From Uloborus plumipes (lineage: Eukaryota; Arthropoda; Arachnida; Araneae; Uloboridae), in assembly GCA_038373865.1 (NCBI GenBank), contig JAXGGA010005563.1:1-64000 (forward strand): a DNA stretch of 64,000 nucleotides. The letters run 5' to 3'. A program made the translations under genes and the position numbers. The first letter of the stretch is position 1; every line of letters starts with the position of its first letter. The notes beneath the pieces were generated by a model. That model had not been told where the DNA came from and did no database searches. It saw nothing but the letters and a program-made list of their open reading frames with translations. Positions 47,550-56,814 of this stretch are shown here, in pieces.

Positions 47550-49525
47550 TTATTTTTTTATTTTCGTGTAATTGTTTAAAAATATATTCAAGAAGACAGA
47601 AACACATTTCATAACAAGTTCCATCCTAGGACGATTGCAGCTTTCACAATCTTCATTCACGTCGTCAAATTCCAACAGCTTTTCTTTAATTGCACTTTTC
47701 AAAACACCTTTTAAATTAGGCAAAAACAACAATTCTTCTTGGTTTCTTAAAATAAACTGAAATATTTTATGACAAATCATTAAAGTTTTAACAATTTCTG
47801 GGTTGGAATAGGTTAATCTTCCTCAGTCAATATCAAGCAAATAATTTTTTGTCCTTTCATGAGTCATATCGAACAAGACTGTTTTGTCCGAGGCTACAAA
47901 TTGAACACAAGTGTGGTACTGCAAATGAGTTTTAATTTTATGTACGGCATATCCAGAGATATAAATGTAAAGGGGTACAATATTTTCCTCCTCTTCCGTG
48001 TGGTTACGGAAATCAACGCCGTGAATACTAATTTCTGCTTCGACATTTTCATCTTTTTCCAGGGCTGCGGAGTCGGAGTCGAAGAGTCGGAGTCGGACTG
48101 ATTTTGGACCAAAGGAGTCGGAGTCGGAGTCGCTGAAAAACATGTCGACTCCGACTCCGACCACCTCCGATTTGGATGAAATTTTATGGAGGTGAAAACA
48201 TATCTTTGAAACTAACAGATACAAATTTTCAGCGTCCAATATCCAAATCCTTAGCATCTAGGATCATTAAAAAGTGCTTCAAATGGCGGGTCTTTGCAGC
48301 AAAAATGCAATGTGTTAAAATAAAGTCTGGCCATTTAACAAGAAAATGATTAGTTATGTACGGAGTCAAATGACAAGAGCGGCACTTGTCTTTTGCTCTG
48401 GAGAAAATGAACTTTTTGGGAGGTCACAGTGACCTCCGAGAATTGAGGTGAATGTGGTGAGATTACCTGTGAGAATTCTTGAGAAAATTGAACTTTTTGA
48501 GAGGTCACAATGACCTCTCATGACCTCCGACTGGGATACCCCAGCTTGCTATCTGCCCCCCTAAAGTGAGTCCTAGCTACGACCATGAATAAAAATGAAA
48601 CTTTTAAAAATGGACTTAATATTTCAACCCTTGTTTAGGGTTTTTCCCTCTTCATATTTGGGTAAAAAAAAATAATAATAAAAAAAAAAGCAGGAGTCGG
48701 GAGTCGGAGTCGGAGTCGAAAGTTTTAAAATCCCGGAGTCGGAGTCGGAGTCGACCATTTTTCCTCCGACTCCGCAGCCCTGTCTTTTTCTTCCGAAAAA
48801 TCAAGAAGAAATTCTGAGAGTGGATATGATCCGTATTTGGTGGAATGTAAATTGATGACAGTTGTTAATCGTAGTTTCTTTTCTGCTTTTATTACTTCTT
48901 CTATTGTTAAATTATAATTTCCTCCATGGAGTTGCCTATACTGCCCAAATCTTCCCTCTACTGCACCAGTTTGGTACTTCGCAGTTAAAACAAAGTTAGA
49001 ATTTAGAGTTGTAAAATTATAGATGATAATTTCTATCATTGCTTTTGTTGTGTGCGTTAAGGAACAAAATGTCTCTTCTGTCAACTTGCCTGCTCTCTTG
49101 CTCTTGATACCCTTGATCTGCATGTTTTTTCACATTTCTAACCACTTTACAAATTTTCTTAAAAAATCTATTCTTTCATCAGTTAAGCATTCGAAGGGCT
49201 TGCTATTTTCTTCAAACTTTTCAAACCCCTTTCGAGTGTTCTTGATATTCATAATTCGCCACCATTTAACAATTATGTCCAGGAATATTGCCGTTCCCTC
49301 ATATTTTTCGTCATTCAAGCTTCGTAATGCACTCGCATTACTCTCATCAAAGATTTTTAAGCATAAGGCAACATTTTGCCTTTCCAAGTTGGAAGAAAAT
49401 AAAGCTTTTTTTGACAACTTCGGGGCATATTTTATCAAGGAATTTTCCTCTTCTGAAAAAAGATATCTTAAATGCCCCAGCGATGCATGTAGAAGCTCAT
49501 TCTCATCATTGAATGAGGGAAACAT
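47550..49525 (-). pseudogene. P-element/THAP9-like transposase, C-terminal part, broken
   Basis: Minus-strand frame with conserved parts of the P superfamily C-terminus: YAPKLSKKAL, ERQNVALCLKIFDES, FLDIIVKWWRIMN, KLTEETFCSLTHTTKAMIE, then VLTAKYQTGAVEGRFGQYRQ and GGNYN. Breaks: a TGA at about 49130-49132, a 723-bp hAT MITE with 8-bp duplication (48060-48782), and a second in-frame TGA at about 47823; both TGA sites are otherwise in the same frame. No THAP domain or first catalytic Asp region was seen toward 50176, so the N-terminus is deleted or unrecognised. It cannot make an active transposase as it stands. Family assignment is from motif memory, not a search. Confidence 0.65.
48060..48782. 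mobile_element. 723-bp hAT MITE inside the P-like transposase
   Basis: CAGGGCTGCGGAGTCGGAG at the left, inverse at the right, exact 8-bp duplication TCTTTTTC at 48052-48059 and 48783-48790. Both ends carry GGAGTC repeats. Innermost layer of the nest. Confidence 0.88.
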
Positions 49526-51486
49526 GAATATTTTCTGACGTTTTCTGGTTCAGCTAGTTATTTCTGGTACATTTCAATATATGCACAGAATCAAAGAGTA
49601 TAAATATTTTTTTACCATCATATTGGGGATTAGGAAAATAAGTTTGTAATTCTCCACCGCAGATTGATGTAAACATATTGCGATTGATCACCCCCCTCAA
49701 GGGACCCCTCAAGTCTCAATTGTTGAATGGAACGATAATATCTTTGTCCCTCATCTTAATGGGTTTTGTTAGTAGGAGGCAAACGATTAGTTAGATAAGG
49801 ATGACATTAACAAAGTAAAGAAAAGCTAGTAAACGCTCCAAGACTGACAACAGCGTGAGAAACAAGAAACTGACTGACTCACAGATGGCAAGGAAATTTT
49901 TGTTATTTTAAACCAGGGTATAATTTTAATCCAATTGTCTTTCAGAAAAGAGAAAACGTTGAAAATGTTCATGCATTTTTTATTATTTTTAAATATTGAG
50001 GGACATGCAAAATTTGGCCGATGTAAAAAATAAAGAGCGCACGAAATCCACGTAGTGCTATACTGGACGAAAGAAATTTCCCATCGCTTAGCGCTTGTCA
50101 AGATGGCGTTTAACCGGGGAGGCCCAGGCCCACACGCTTTTTCCCCCTACTACTCTCTAAGATTCGCGGCGGTCCCGGTTCGATCCCAGCCGATCAAAGA
50201 TCCACCGTCTTGATTAATGGTGACTGGGAGGCGTTAAAAATGTCGTGGTCACAAAGTCCTCCAAGTGAAACGATACCTCTGGGGGTGCTAGGGCCTATGG
50301 TTTGCTCGACCCTAGGTTCTGGTTCAAAATTAAGAACAGAGCGCTCTTCAGGGCCCTATCCCGGTTAAACCACTAAGCTGGTAGGTACGGGGGACCCTGG
50401 AGGGTGAAATGAAATGAAAATGAAATGATTTAATAAATTAAATGTCATGACATATTGGGTAGATAATACAGCTATTAATAAATATATCGTTATTTTTTGG
50501 TTTAATTAATTTTAAGTCCATGAGAGGGGGGACAAAAGCATATGGTCGCGAAAAACATGCATATATTGTCAGCAGGATACCTCTTAATGGAAGAAATAAC
50601 CAAAAGTAAACTCTTTTCCTGTGAATAGCTAACGCATCAGTGACTTGTTTTTAAAAAAAATTTTAGTTTCTTCTGCTCCCCCTTTATGAGAAAAATGGCT
50701 GCCAAGATGGCCAAAAACGCATGTTTTTGCCTTATGGCTTATCTTTAAGCTTAGATATTTCCAAGAAGGAGTGAGAAATCCAAGTTATGCATTGTGTAAC
50801 CATTTATAGTAAACATCTGTACACTACCAGAAAGTGAGTAAACTTCTGGTTATGTCTTCCGTTTTTTGGAATAAATTCCTCAATTTTAGCAAAATCGGCA
50901 AAATCGAGTTTTTATGATTACAACTTCAAAGAGCCTTGTACCTTAGCAATTTTCATTATGAACATTCTAATATTTTTTTCTGAATGCCTGGAGTAACTAG
51001 TTTCCATAGATATCTAACAATTTTATTTTGCATGAGTACGATTCTTTATAAAAAAATGATTAAATAATAGCATTTTTTTAGTATCTCATGAATTTATGTA
51101 TCTCAGAATTATGAACAGAGATTATGTATCTCAGAAAATAAGTGGAGCAGGAACCTAATAATTTGGACTTTTCCATGCCTCTATATGATCAACATGTGTG
51201 CCAAATTAAAAGAAAATCCGAGTTGGTCGTGCGACCAACTTTTCTTTTTTAATCACTCATATATCCCGCTCAATCACCCTCCGCTCCATCTCAAATCTGT
51301 AATCGTGTCATCGAAATCATAATCGGCATACAATAATCGTAATCGATTACATTTTTTACATAATCTAATCGCTGCTGTAATCGAATTGCGATTTGGCAGA
51401 GGACCGTAATCGTATCTCCAATTTTTCATGCTCGTAATCGTAATCGATTACACTTTCTCGTAATTGACTCCAAGCCTGCTCCCAAG

Positions 51487-51715
51487 GATTGCTATCGTGC
51501 AGAGCCACGAAAGGTGACAATAGGAAACGTCAGACCTGTTCGTTTTCGACGCTCTGTTGAAGCGTTTACGGCTCCAATCCATTTTTAAACATTTTACAGG
51601 AAAACCCAAAAAAATATGTCACGCTCTGCCCACTTTTTCCCGTTTTTTGCTCGTTAACAAATCATTCGGCGTTCAATTTCGTTTTCTCTTTTTAATGTGC
51701 AGTATTATTTCTTTT
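51487..51715. other. Intron 1, nothing recognised
   Basis: Short stretch between the nest and the dispersed repeat; no element identified. Confidence 0.4.
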
Positions 51716-51880
51716 TAATACGCTTTTATTAGTTTCACTTGTGGGTTTGTCTGTATGTAACTCTGAATAAAAGATAAAATTCACGTACTTTACGTACATG
51801 AAAGTGATATATTTAATACTATTATTATAAAGGCTGAACTATATTTAAAGGCGTATTTTTTAGTTTTCTGAAACTTGATT
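51716..51880 (+). repeat. Dispersed repeat adjoining exon 2
   Basis: Copy of the unit with AATACGCTTTTATTAG, CTGAATAAAAGATAAAATTC and AAAGGCTGAACTATAT. It ends about 25 bp before the exon 2 acceptor. Confidence 0.7.
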
Positions 51881-51907
51881 TTTATTATTTTATGTTGTCT
51901 TGCTCAG

Positions 51908-52133
51908 GGGCCGCCTGCGCGAGGCCGCGGCCGTCGTCTTCCACTGCCGGGACCTGAGCGTGGCCGACCTCCCCCCTCTCCGCCTCGCCCACCAGCGCTG
52001 GGTCTTCTACTGCCTCGAGTCGCCCTCCTACTCCGACTTCCCCGGACTCGCCCACGCCGCCCACCTGTTCAACGACACCATGACCTACCGCGCCGACTCG
52101 GACGTCCCGGCCCCCTACGGTACAGTGCACAAG
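51908..52133 (+). CDS. Alpha-1,3-fucosyltransferase, exon 2
   Basis: Codes for about residues 132-207 of the same enzyme. Acceptor TGTCTTGCTCAG| supplies the last base of Arg132 and the frame runs on without a stop. Family-conserved stretches visible: HQRWVFYCLESPSY (about 160-173) and FNDTMTYRADSDVPAPYG (about 186-203), which correspond to the (F/Y)NLESP and FNWTMTYRxDSD blocks of GT10 enzymes. N187 lies in an NDT sequon. The donor is CACAAG|GTACAG (phase 0); an identical G|GTACAG lies 14 bp upstream. Minus-strand frames over this exon are shadows. Confidence 0.92.
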
Positions 52134-53129
52134 GTACAGTTCGTTTCTTCATCCATTTTATTTCAAATTTTTTATCATCTTACATTTTTAAACGAGCAAT
52201 ACTTGTATGTATATGTATATAAATTTATATTTCGGATCTCGAAAACGTCTTTGGAAAAATTTTGTCTTTGGATGGAGTTTTGGTTTTGGAGTTCATCTAC
52301 ATCGGCATTTTTTCTGTAACAACGCGAGTTTTCATAAAAAAAAACCCGTTTTTGTGCTTTCATTAACAGTTTGAGAAGCTTTCTTTCACCGTTTTCATTA
52401 TGACTACTATTATTCTTACTGTTTCATAGCAACCACGTTTTATTATAACAATGGGTTTCATATTTAACCACATCAGCGTAAATTTCAAATTTTATGAAAT
52501 TTGGCAAACGAGCTTTGGCAACAAGTTAGAATTGTTATTGTTTTTGAAATGTTAAAGAGATCGATCAAAATAAAGTTATTGTGGCGTGATTTTACGTGCG
52601 CATCGTTTAAATAAGGTTGTGTTTTTTAAATAAGTTGCAACTAAGGGCTTAAAAATGCTTTTCAAGTTTATTTAAACAAGCACTTCGAACTTCAGAAAAA
52701 GACAGGATTTTAAAAACCTTTCTTTTTTTTTAACCGAGTGGGCTCGGTCGCCAGGTGGCTGCCCGGCTTTGCACGGTCTACTGTTGCGAATAAAAATCAT
52801 ACCAAGTGAAGCGTGTGCAAAAGCCCTGATGACTGTTCGACCACGGATGAGATGGAAAGGCTAACGTCCGGTTTAGAGCCGGAAATGAGCGCGTCTATTA
52901 GTTTTTAGGGATGCCAGCTTTTGCAGACCTGAGTAAGCCTCTAAATAAAACAGCATCATCTTGAAATGAACAAACACGAGAATCGGATGTTTGCTTCCCC
53001 CCCCCCCCCGATGCAGATAGACTTCACCCTCCTCTCCGTACCTACCACAACTCGTGGTTTAACCGGGGATGTAGATGGAACCTGTAAATTGGTCGATTCC
53101 ACAGATGCTCGAAAACGTTTTTGAGAAAA

Positions 53130-53400
53130 TTTCAGAGAGAATTCTGAAATACTGAAAAACTCTGTTTGAAAATTTCACATAAAACCGCAGCTGCACAATA
53201 TATACCTAAAAATGCTTTTAAAAGTTACACAAAGAGGATTCTGAAATACCAAGAAACGTTTTTTGAAATTACAGCAAGCAGATTCCGAAGAACACAGAAA
53301 CGCTTTTGAAACGCAAAGAAAGTATATTCCGAAATACTCAGAAGCTTTTAAAAAGTTACAGAAAATATTCCGAAATTCTCAGAAATGTTTTTAAAAATAT
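53130..53400. repeat. Degenerate tandem repeat, roughly 55-bp period
   Basis: Repeated ATTCYGAAATACYSAGAAAC-like words followed by GTTTTTGAAA; four to five diverged units. Confidence 0.5.
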
Positions 53401-53736
53401 CATGAACTGCAGCTGCCCCATATATTTAGAAACGTGCCTTGATTTTTTTTTTTTTTTTTTTTTGAGTGTACGAGTCTTGTTAAGTGCTTTTCCATTCATT
53501 TTTGCTATCATGTCCAAAGTATTTATTTCGCATTTTCCATTATGGCTTGTACTGCTCATTTCATAAGCTTTACTCACAGTTATTTATTTTATCTATGAGT
53601 TTCAAAGACATAAATTCATTATATATTCGTAATAATATTGCTGTTTTTTCTCTGAAAAGGCAACGTTATCCGTAGATTTCATCAAATTTGCTAAAAGAAC
53701 TCATTAATTTACATTTTAATGATTTATTTTTTCTAA

Positions 53737-54418
53737 GCGATTTCGAGGATTTACGCTGCAGCCTGACTTGAAAAATTCTGAAAAATATTCAATCATTTTT
53801 TCGAGACTTTAAATGAAATTAGACTTAAAGAAAATAAAGTTTCCTATAAAATGAGACCAAAATAAAGCTTCTAAGATGAATAGTTTTGGCTTTACAGAGG
53901 AAAAAGTACGATTTTTGACTAAAACTCGCTGTTTTAAGTAACTTTACCCACTTTGAGGCACGTGTTAATATTATCCGATTAAGCTAAAACTTTTCAAATC
54001 TCATTTTCTATTCTATTGGCACATTTTAGGGGGTGCCTCAAAAGATTAGTTGAAAAAAAAATTCCCCATGTTACTTGCAATTTCGAGGATTTGCGTTGCA
54101 GCCTGACATGTGAAAATTCTTAAAAATATTTAATAATTTTTTTTCGAAACTTTAAATCAGATTAGACTTAAAGAAAATAAAATTTCCTACAAAATGAGAC
54201 CAAAATAAAGCTTCTAGGATCAATAGTTTTGGTTTTACAGAGTAAAAACAACAATTTTTGGCTAAAAATCGCTGTTTTTAACTTTACCCTCTTTGCGGCA
54301 CGTGTTAATATTATCCGATTAAGCTAAAACTTTGTAAATCTCATTTTCTAGCCCATTGGCACATTTTAGGGGGGTGCCTCAAAAGATTAGTTGAAAAAAA
54401 ATTTTCCCCATGTTACTT
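53737..54418. repeat. 340-bp tandem duplication
   Basis: Two head-to-tail copies (53737-54076, 54077-54418), each from GCRATTTCGAGGATTTRCG to CCCCATGTTACTT, with point and small indel differences. Confidence 0.85.
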
Positions 54419-55136
54419 GTGACCACCCTAATGTTCAAAACTTTTTAAGTGAACAGAAAATTACACTAAAGTATTCTAATAAACACTCGATTAAAAATAC
54501 TATTCGTCGTATAATTATTCTTCCGCGAAACAAAAAATAGTCTTGCGTCATGCTACATACAAATGGTAATTCCCCCAAAGAAGTCAAAAGAAGGAACTGT
54601 GTATTCTGTTTATGATTAGTGACGTCATTACCAAAATGAGAGATTTTTATTAACAGGTTCTCCTTGTGCTCAACATGCATAAAAAATGAAAGATTGCAGT
54701 AACTCACAAATTATGTCACAAAAAATATTGCAATGCTGTCCCTGAATTTTCTGAATCCTCAGTCCGAATTTGCTGAATGAGGAAAATTTTGAGAGGTCCC
54801 AGCGACCTCCCATGACCTGCCTTCGGGGAGCTCCTGATCTTATTATTATTCTTATTATTATTGACTAATTCGCCTGTGCACGAAATTTCATTTGTCAAAT
54901 AATCCTAAATATAGTTTAAAAAACTAAAAAATACCCTTTTAGAGAGTTTTTCTTTTCAAATACTTAATGCTATCATTAATACAAAAGCTTAAACTGTATT
55001 TGATGATATTCTAACTGATTTCCGTCTGATTTTCAAAACTATTGAATATCCGCCAAGTTTACATGCGCTTATAATTCATCAACACATGTAATATAGTATA
55101 TGATTGCCTATAGTATTAATAATAGTACTAAATATA

Positions 55137-56547
55137 CACTGCTCGACATTGAAAATGCAACACCAAGAAGGAGTGGTCAGAAATTGATGAAATTTGGTAA
55201 GAAGACAGAGACAGCATGGAACAATAAATGATATTTATTTCAAAACAAATAAGCAAAATTTAGAGCGAGAACGGCGTCTGCTCAGTAAGAAGTAGGACCA
55301 CCGCGGACAGCGGTGCACGAAGAAACACGTCTAGGCATGGAGTCAATAAGCCTGCGGATGGTGTCCTGAGGGATGGCACTCCATTCCCTTTCAACCATTT
55401 GCCACAGTTCGTCCTCTGAACGAGGCAGTGACAGGTTCTGCAAACGGCGTCCAATCACGTCCCACACATGTTCGATTGGTGACAAGTCAGGAGAGTATGG
55501 TGGCCAGGAAAGCATCTGTACACCTCGTAGAGCATGTTGGCTGATTGGAGCACTGTGAGGCCGGGCGTTATCCTGTTGAAAAATTGCATTTGGCAGACCC
55601 TGAAGGTAGGGGATTGCCACCGGCCGCAGTACATTATCTACATATCGTTGGGCCATCATAGTGCCCCGAATACGAACTAGAGGTGATACGGAATTGTATG
55701 CAATAGCGCACCAAACCATTATGCCACGTTGTCGCGCTGTGGGGCGTTCCTTAGTTACTGCCGGATTCGATCTTTTTCCACGTCGACGCCACACACGTAT
55801 GCGATGACTATCGCTGGACAAACAGAAGCGGGATTCATCTGAGAACACTACGGTTTGCCATTCTGCCATCCACGTCGCTCTGGTCCGGCACCATTCCAAA
55901 CGTTGGAGTCTGTGCTGTGAGGTCAATGGCAGTCTTCTTAGCGGGCGCCGTGATTGCAGGCCACGTGCAACCAGTCGACGGGAAATGGTTCTGGTCGACA
56001 CAGGAACATCCAGGGTACCTTGCACGTGCTGCAGAATCGACGTACAAGTGACTTGCGGGTCCGCCACAGCTTGTCGGTGAATCCGTCGATCCAAGCGGTC
56101 TGACGTCACTCTGGCTGCACCTGCACCCCTCAATGTGGCTACATTTCCTCTTTCCAACCATCTCCGACACAGCCGATGCACAGTGCTTGCATCCATATGG
56201 GTATCAGCTGCAATTTGACGTATGGACCAACCTCCCCTTCTCAGTCCGATCACCATACCCCTTGTAAAGTCGTCTATATGCTGGAAGTGTCTTCGTTGAG
56301 GCATTTCCTCCTATCACACGTATCCTTCGAGACAAAAACCAAATTTCTCCGATAATTAGTCTGGCAGAAAAACCAACATGAACATAGCCCACTTTTCAAC
56401 TTCATTCTCTTATATCTTACTTCACGTGCGTCGGAGAGCTGCGCATTTCATATCATTTGCATAACTCAGTGACGTGCGTCTACGGTAAAATTTGCATGAA
56501 TTTCTGACCACTCCTTCTTGGTGTTGCATTTTCAATGTCGAGCAGTG
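55137..56547 (-). mobile_element. Complete Tc1-like transposon, 1411 bp
   Basis: Perfect 49-bp terminal inverted repeats starting CACTGCTCGACATTGAAAAT, TA on both sides (55135-55136, 56548-56549). The surrounding dispersed repeat reads through the insertion point. Contains one intact transposase gene, so it may be recently active. Confidence 0.95.
55282..56304 (-). CDS. Tc1-family transposase, intact 340 residues
   Basis: Cut-and-paste DDE transposase acting in the nucleus on the 49-bp repeats around it. Residues about 10-60 form the first helix-turn-helix (FTRGMVIGLRRGGWSIRQIA, then MDASTVHRLCRRW), about 65-125 a second HTH plus Arg-rich linker. The catalytic triad is visible: D156 in VVFSDESRF, D245 in IFQQDNARPH and E278 in SPDLSPIEHVWD. 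By direct count 32 residues separate D245 and E278, two fewer than in classic DD34E Tc1 proteins. Length and single uninterrupted frame fit a functional copy. Starts at ATG (MPQRRHFQH), about 240 bp from the element end on the minus strand. Confidence 0.93.
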   Translation of the reverse strand: MPQRRHFQHIDDFTRGMVIGLRRGGWSIRQIAADTHMDASTVHRLCRRWLERGNVATLRGAGAARVTSDRLDRRIHRQAVADPQVTCTSILQHVQGTLDVPVSTRTISRRLVARGLQSRRPLRRLPLTSQHRLQRLEWCRTRATWMAEWQTVVFSDESRFCLSSDSHRIRVWRRRGKRSNPAVTKERPTARQRGIMVWCAIAYNSVSPLVRIRGTMMAQRYVDNVLRPVAIPYLQGLPNAIFQQDNARPHSAPISQHALRGVQMLSWPPYSPDLSPIEHVWDVIGRRLQNLSLPRSEDELWQMVEREWSAIPQDTIRRLIDSMPRRVSSCTAVRGGPTSY

Positions 56548-56688
56548 TATTACTTTTATATTTGCAAAGAACGTGAATTTTATCTTTTATTCAGAGTTAC
56601 ATACGCACAAGCAACTGAAACACTTATAATACATCAACATGTAATAATATAGAAAATAGATACCTTAGTGCAATAATTGCAAATTATA

Positions 56689-56742
56689 ATTCCAACGTTC
56701 ATATCCCTGCCTATTAGTGCCTCATGAACGTTGGAATTATGA
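56689..56742. repeat. Short perfect hairpin
   Basis: ATTCCAACGTTCAT and its complement are separated by about 22 bp. Confidence 0.7.
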
Positions 56743-56814
56743 TATGTAATAACATAGTTTAGCCTTTAGTATTAACAATGTGTGTGTGTGTGTGTGTGGT
56801 ATAAAATAGGACAA

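Larger units (their letters stand above)
46965..50176 (-). mobile_element. P-like DNA transposon inserted in a SINE B box
   Basis: Ends GGGACCGCCGCGAATC and GATTCGCGGCGGTCCC, similar for about 30 bp and then patchily (GTGGGCCTGG). The flanking direct repeat is GGTTCGATC (9 bp) if ends are GGGACC/GGTCCC, or GTTCGAT (7 bp) if one more C/G pair belongs to the element. It carries a damaged P/THAP9-like transposase on the minus strand and a nested hAT MITE. Confidence 0.75.
46903..50424 (+). mobile_element. tRNA-derived SINE with 16-bp duplication, split
   Basis: Head GGGCCGTGGTGGCCCGATCG with A-box-like and anticodon-loop-like (CTCGTGT) parts, B box at 46956, body with ATGGTTTGCTCGACC and tail GAAATGAAATGAAAATG. 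Exact direct repeats ATGATTTAATAAATTA flank it (46887-46902, 50425-50440). The head and body are separated by a 3.2-kb transposon inserted in the B box. Confidence 0.85.
45003..51260. mobile_element. Foldback element with arms over 800 bp, interrupted
   Basis: ATGAGTGATT at the left, AATCACTCAT at the right. Outer arms (45003-45835 and 50441-51260) are inverted copies; inner arms (about 45835-46175 and 46560-46886) continue the palindrome. AT-rich flanks (ATAT) suggest a TA-type duplication. The right arm is broken at 46902/50441 by a SINE with a 16-bp duplication. Confidence 0.8.
44602..51478. mobile_element. Outer hAT of a five-level nest
   Basis: Ends CAGGCTTGGAGTAATC and TTGACTCCAAGCCTG, with exact 8-bp duplication CTCCCAAG at 44594-44601 and 51479-51486. 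Subterminal GTAATCG words at both ends. Its own sequence is short; almost all of its 6.9 kb is the foldback element nested in it. Confidence 0.85.
39664..51907 (+). other. Fucosyltransferase intron 1, 12.2 kb
   Basis: GT..AG intron, filled by Helitron-like elements, hATs, small MITEs and a five-deep nest listed separately. A Helitron-like 3' fragment (CTAGC...GTTGCCCGGGTG) lies at 39680-39740, immediately after the donor. Confidence 0.85.

Noticed and set aside
49023..49538. 171-residue plus frame
   Set aside because: Antisense to the P-like transposase remnant, which has recognisable motifs on the minus strand.
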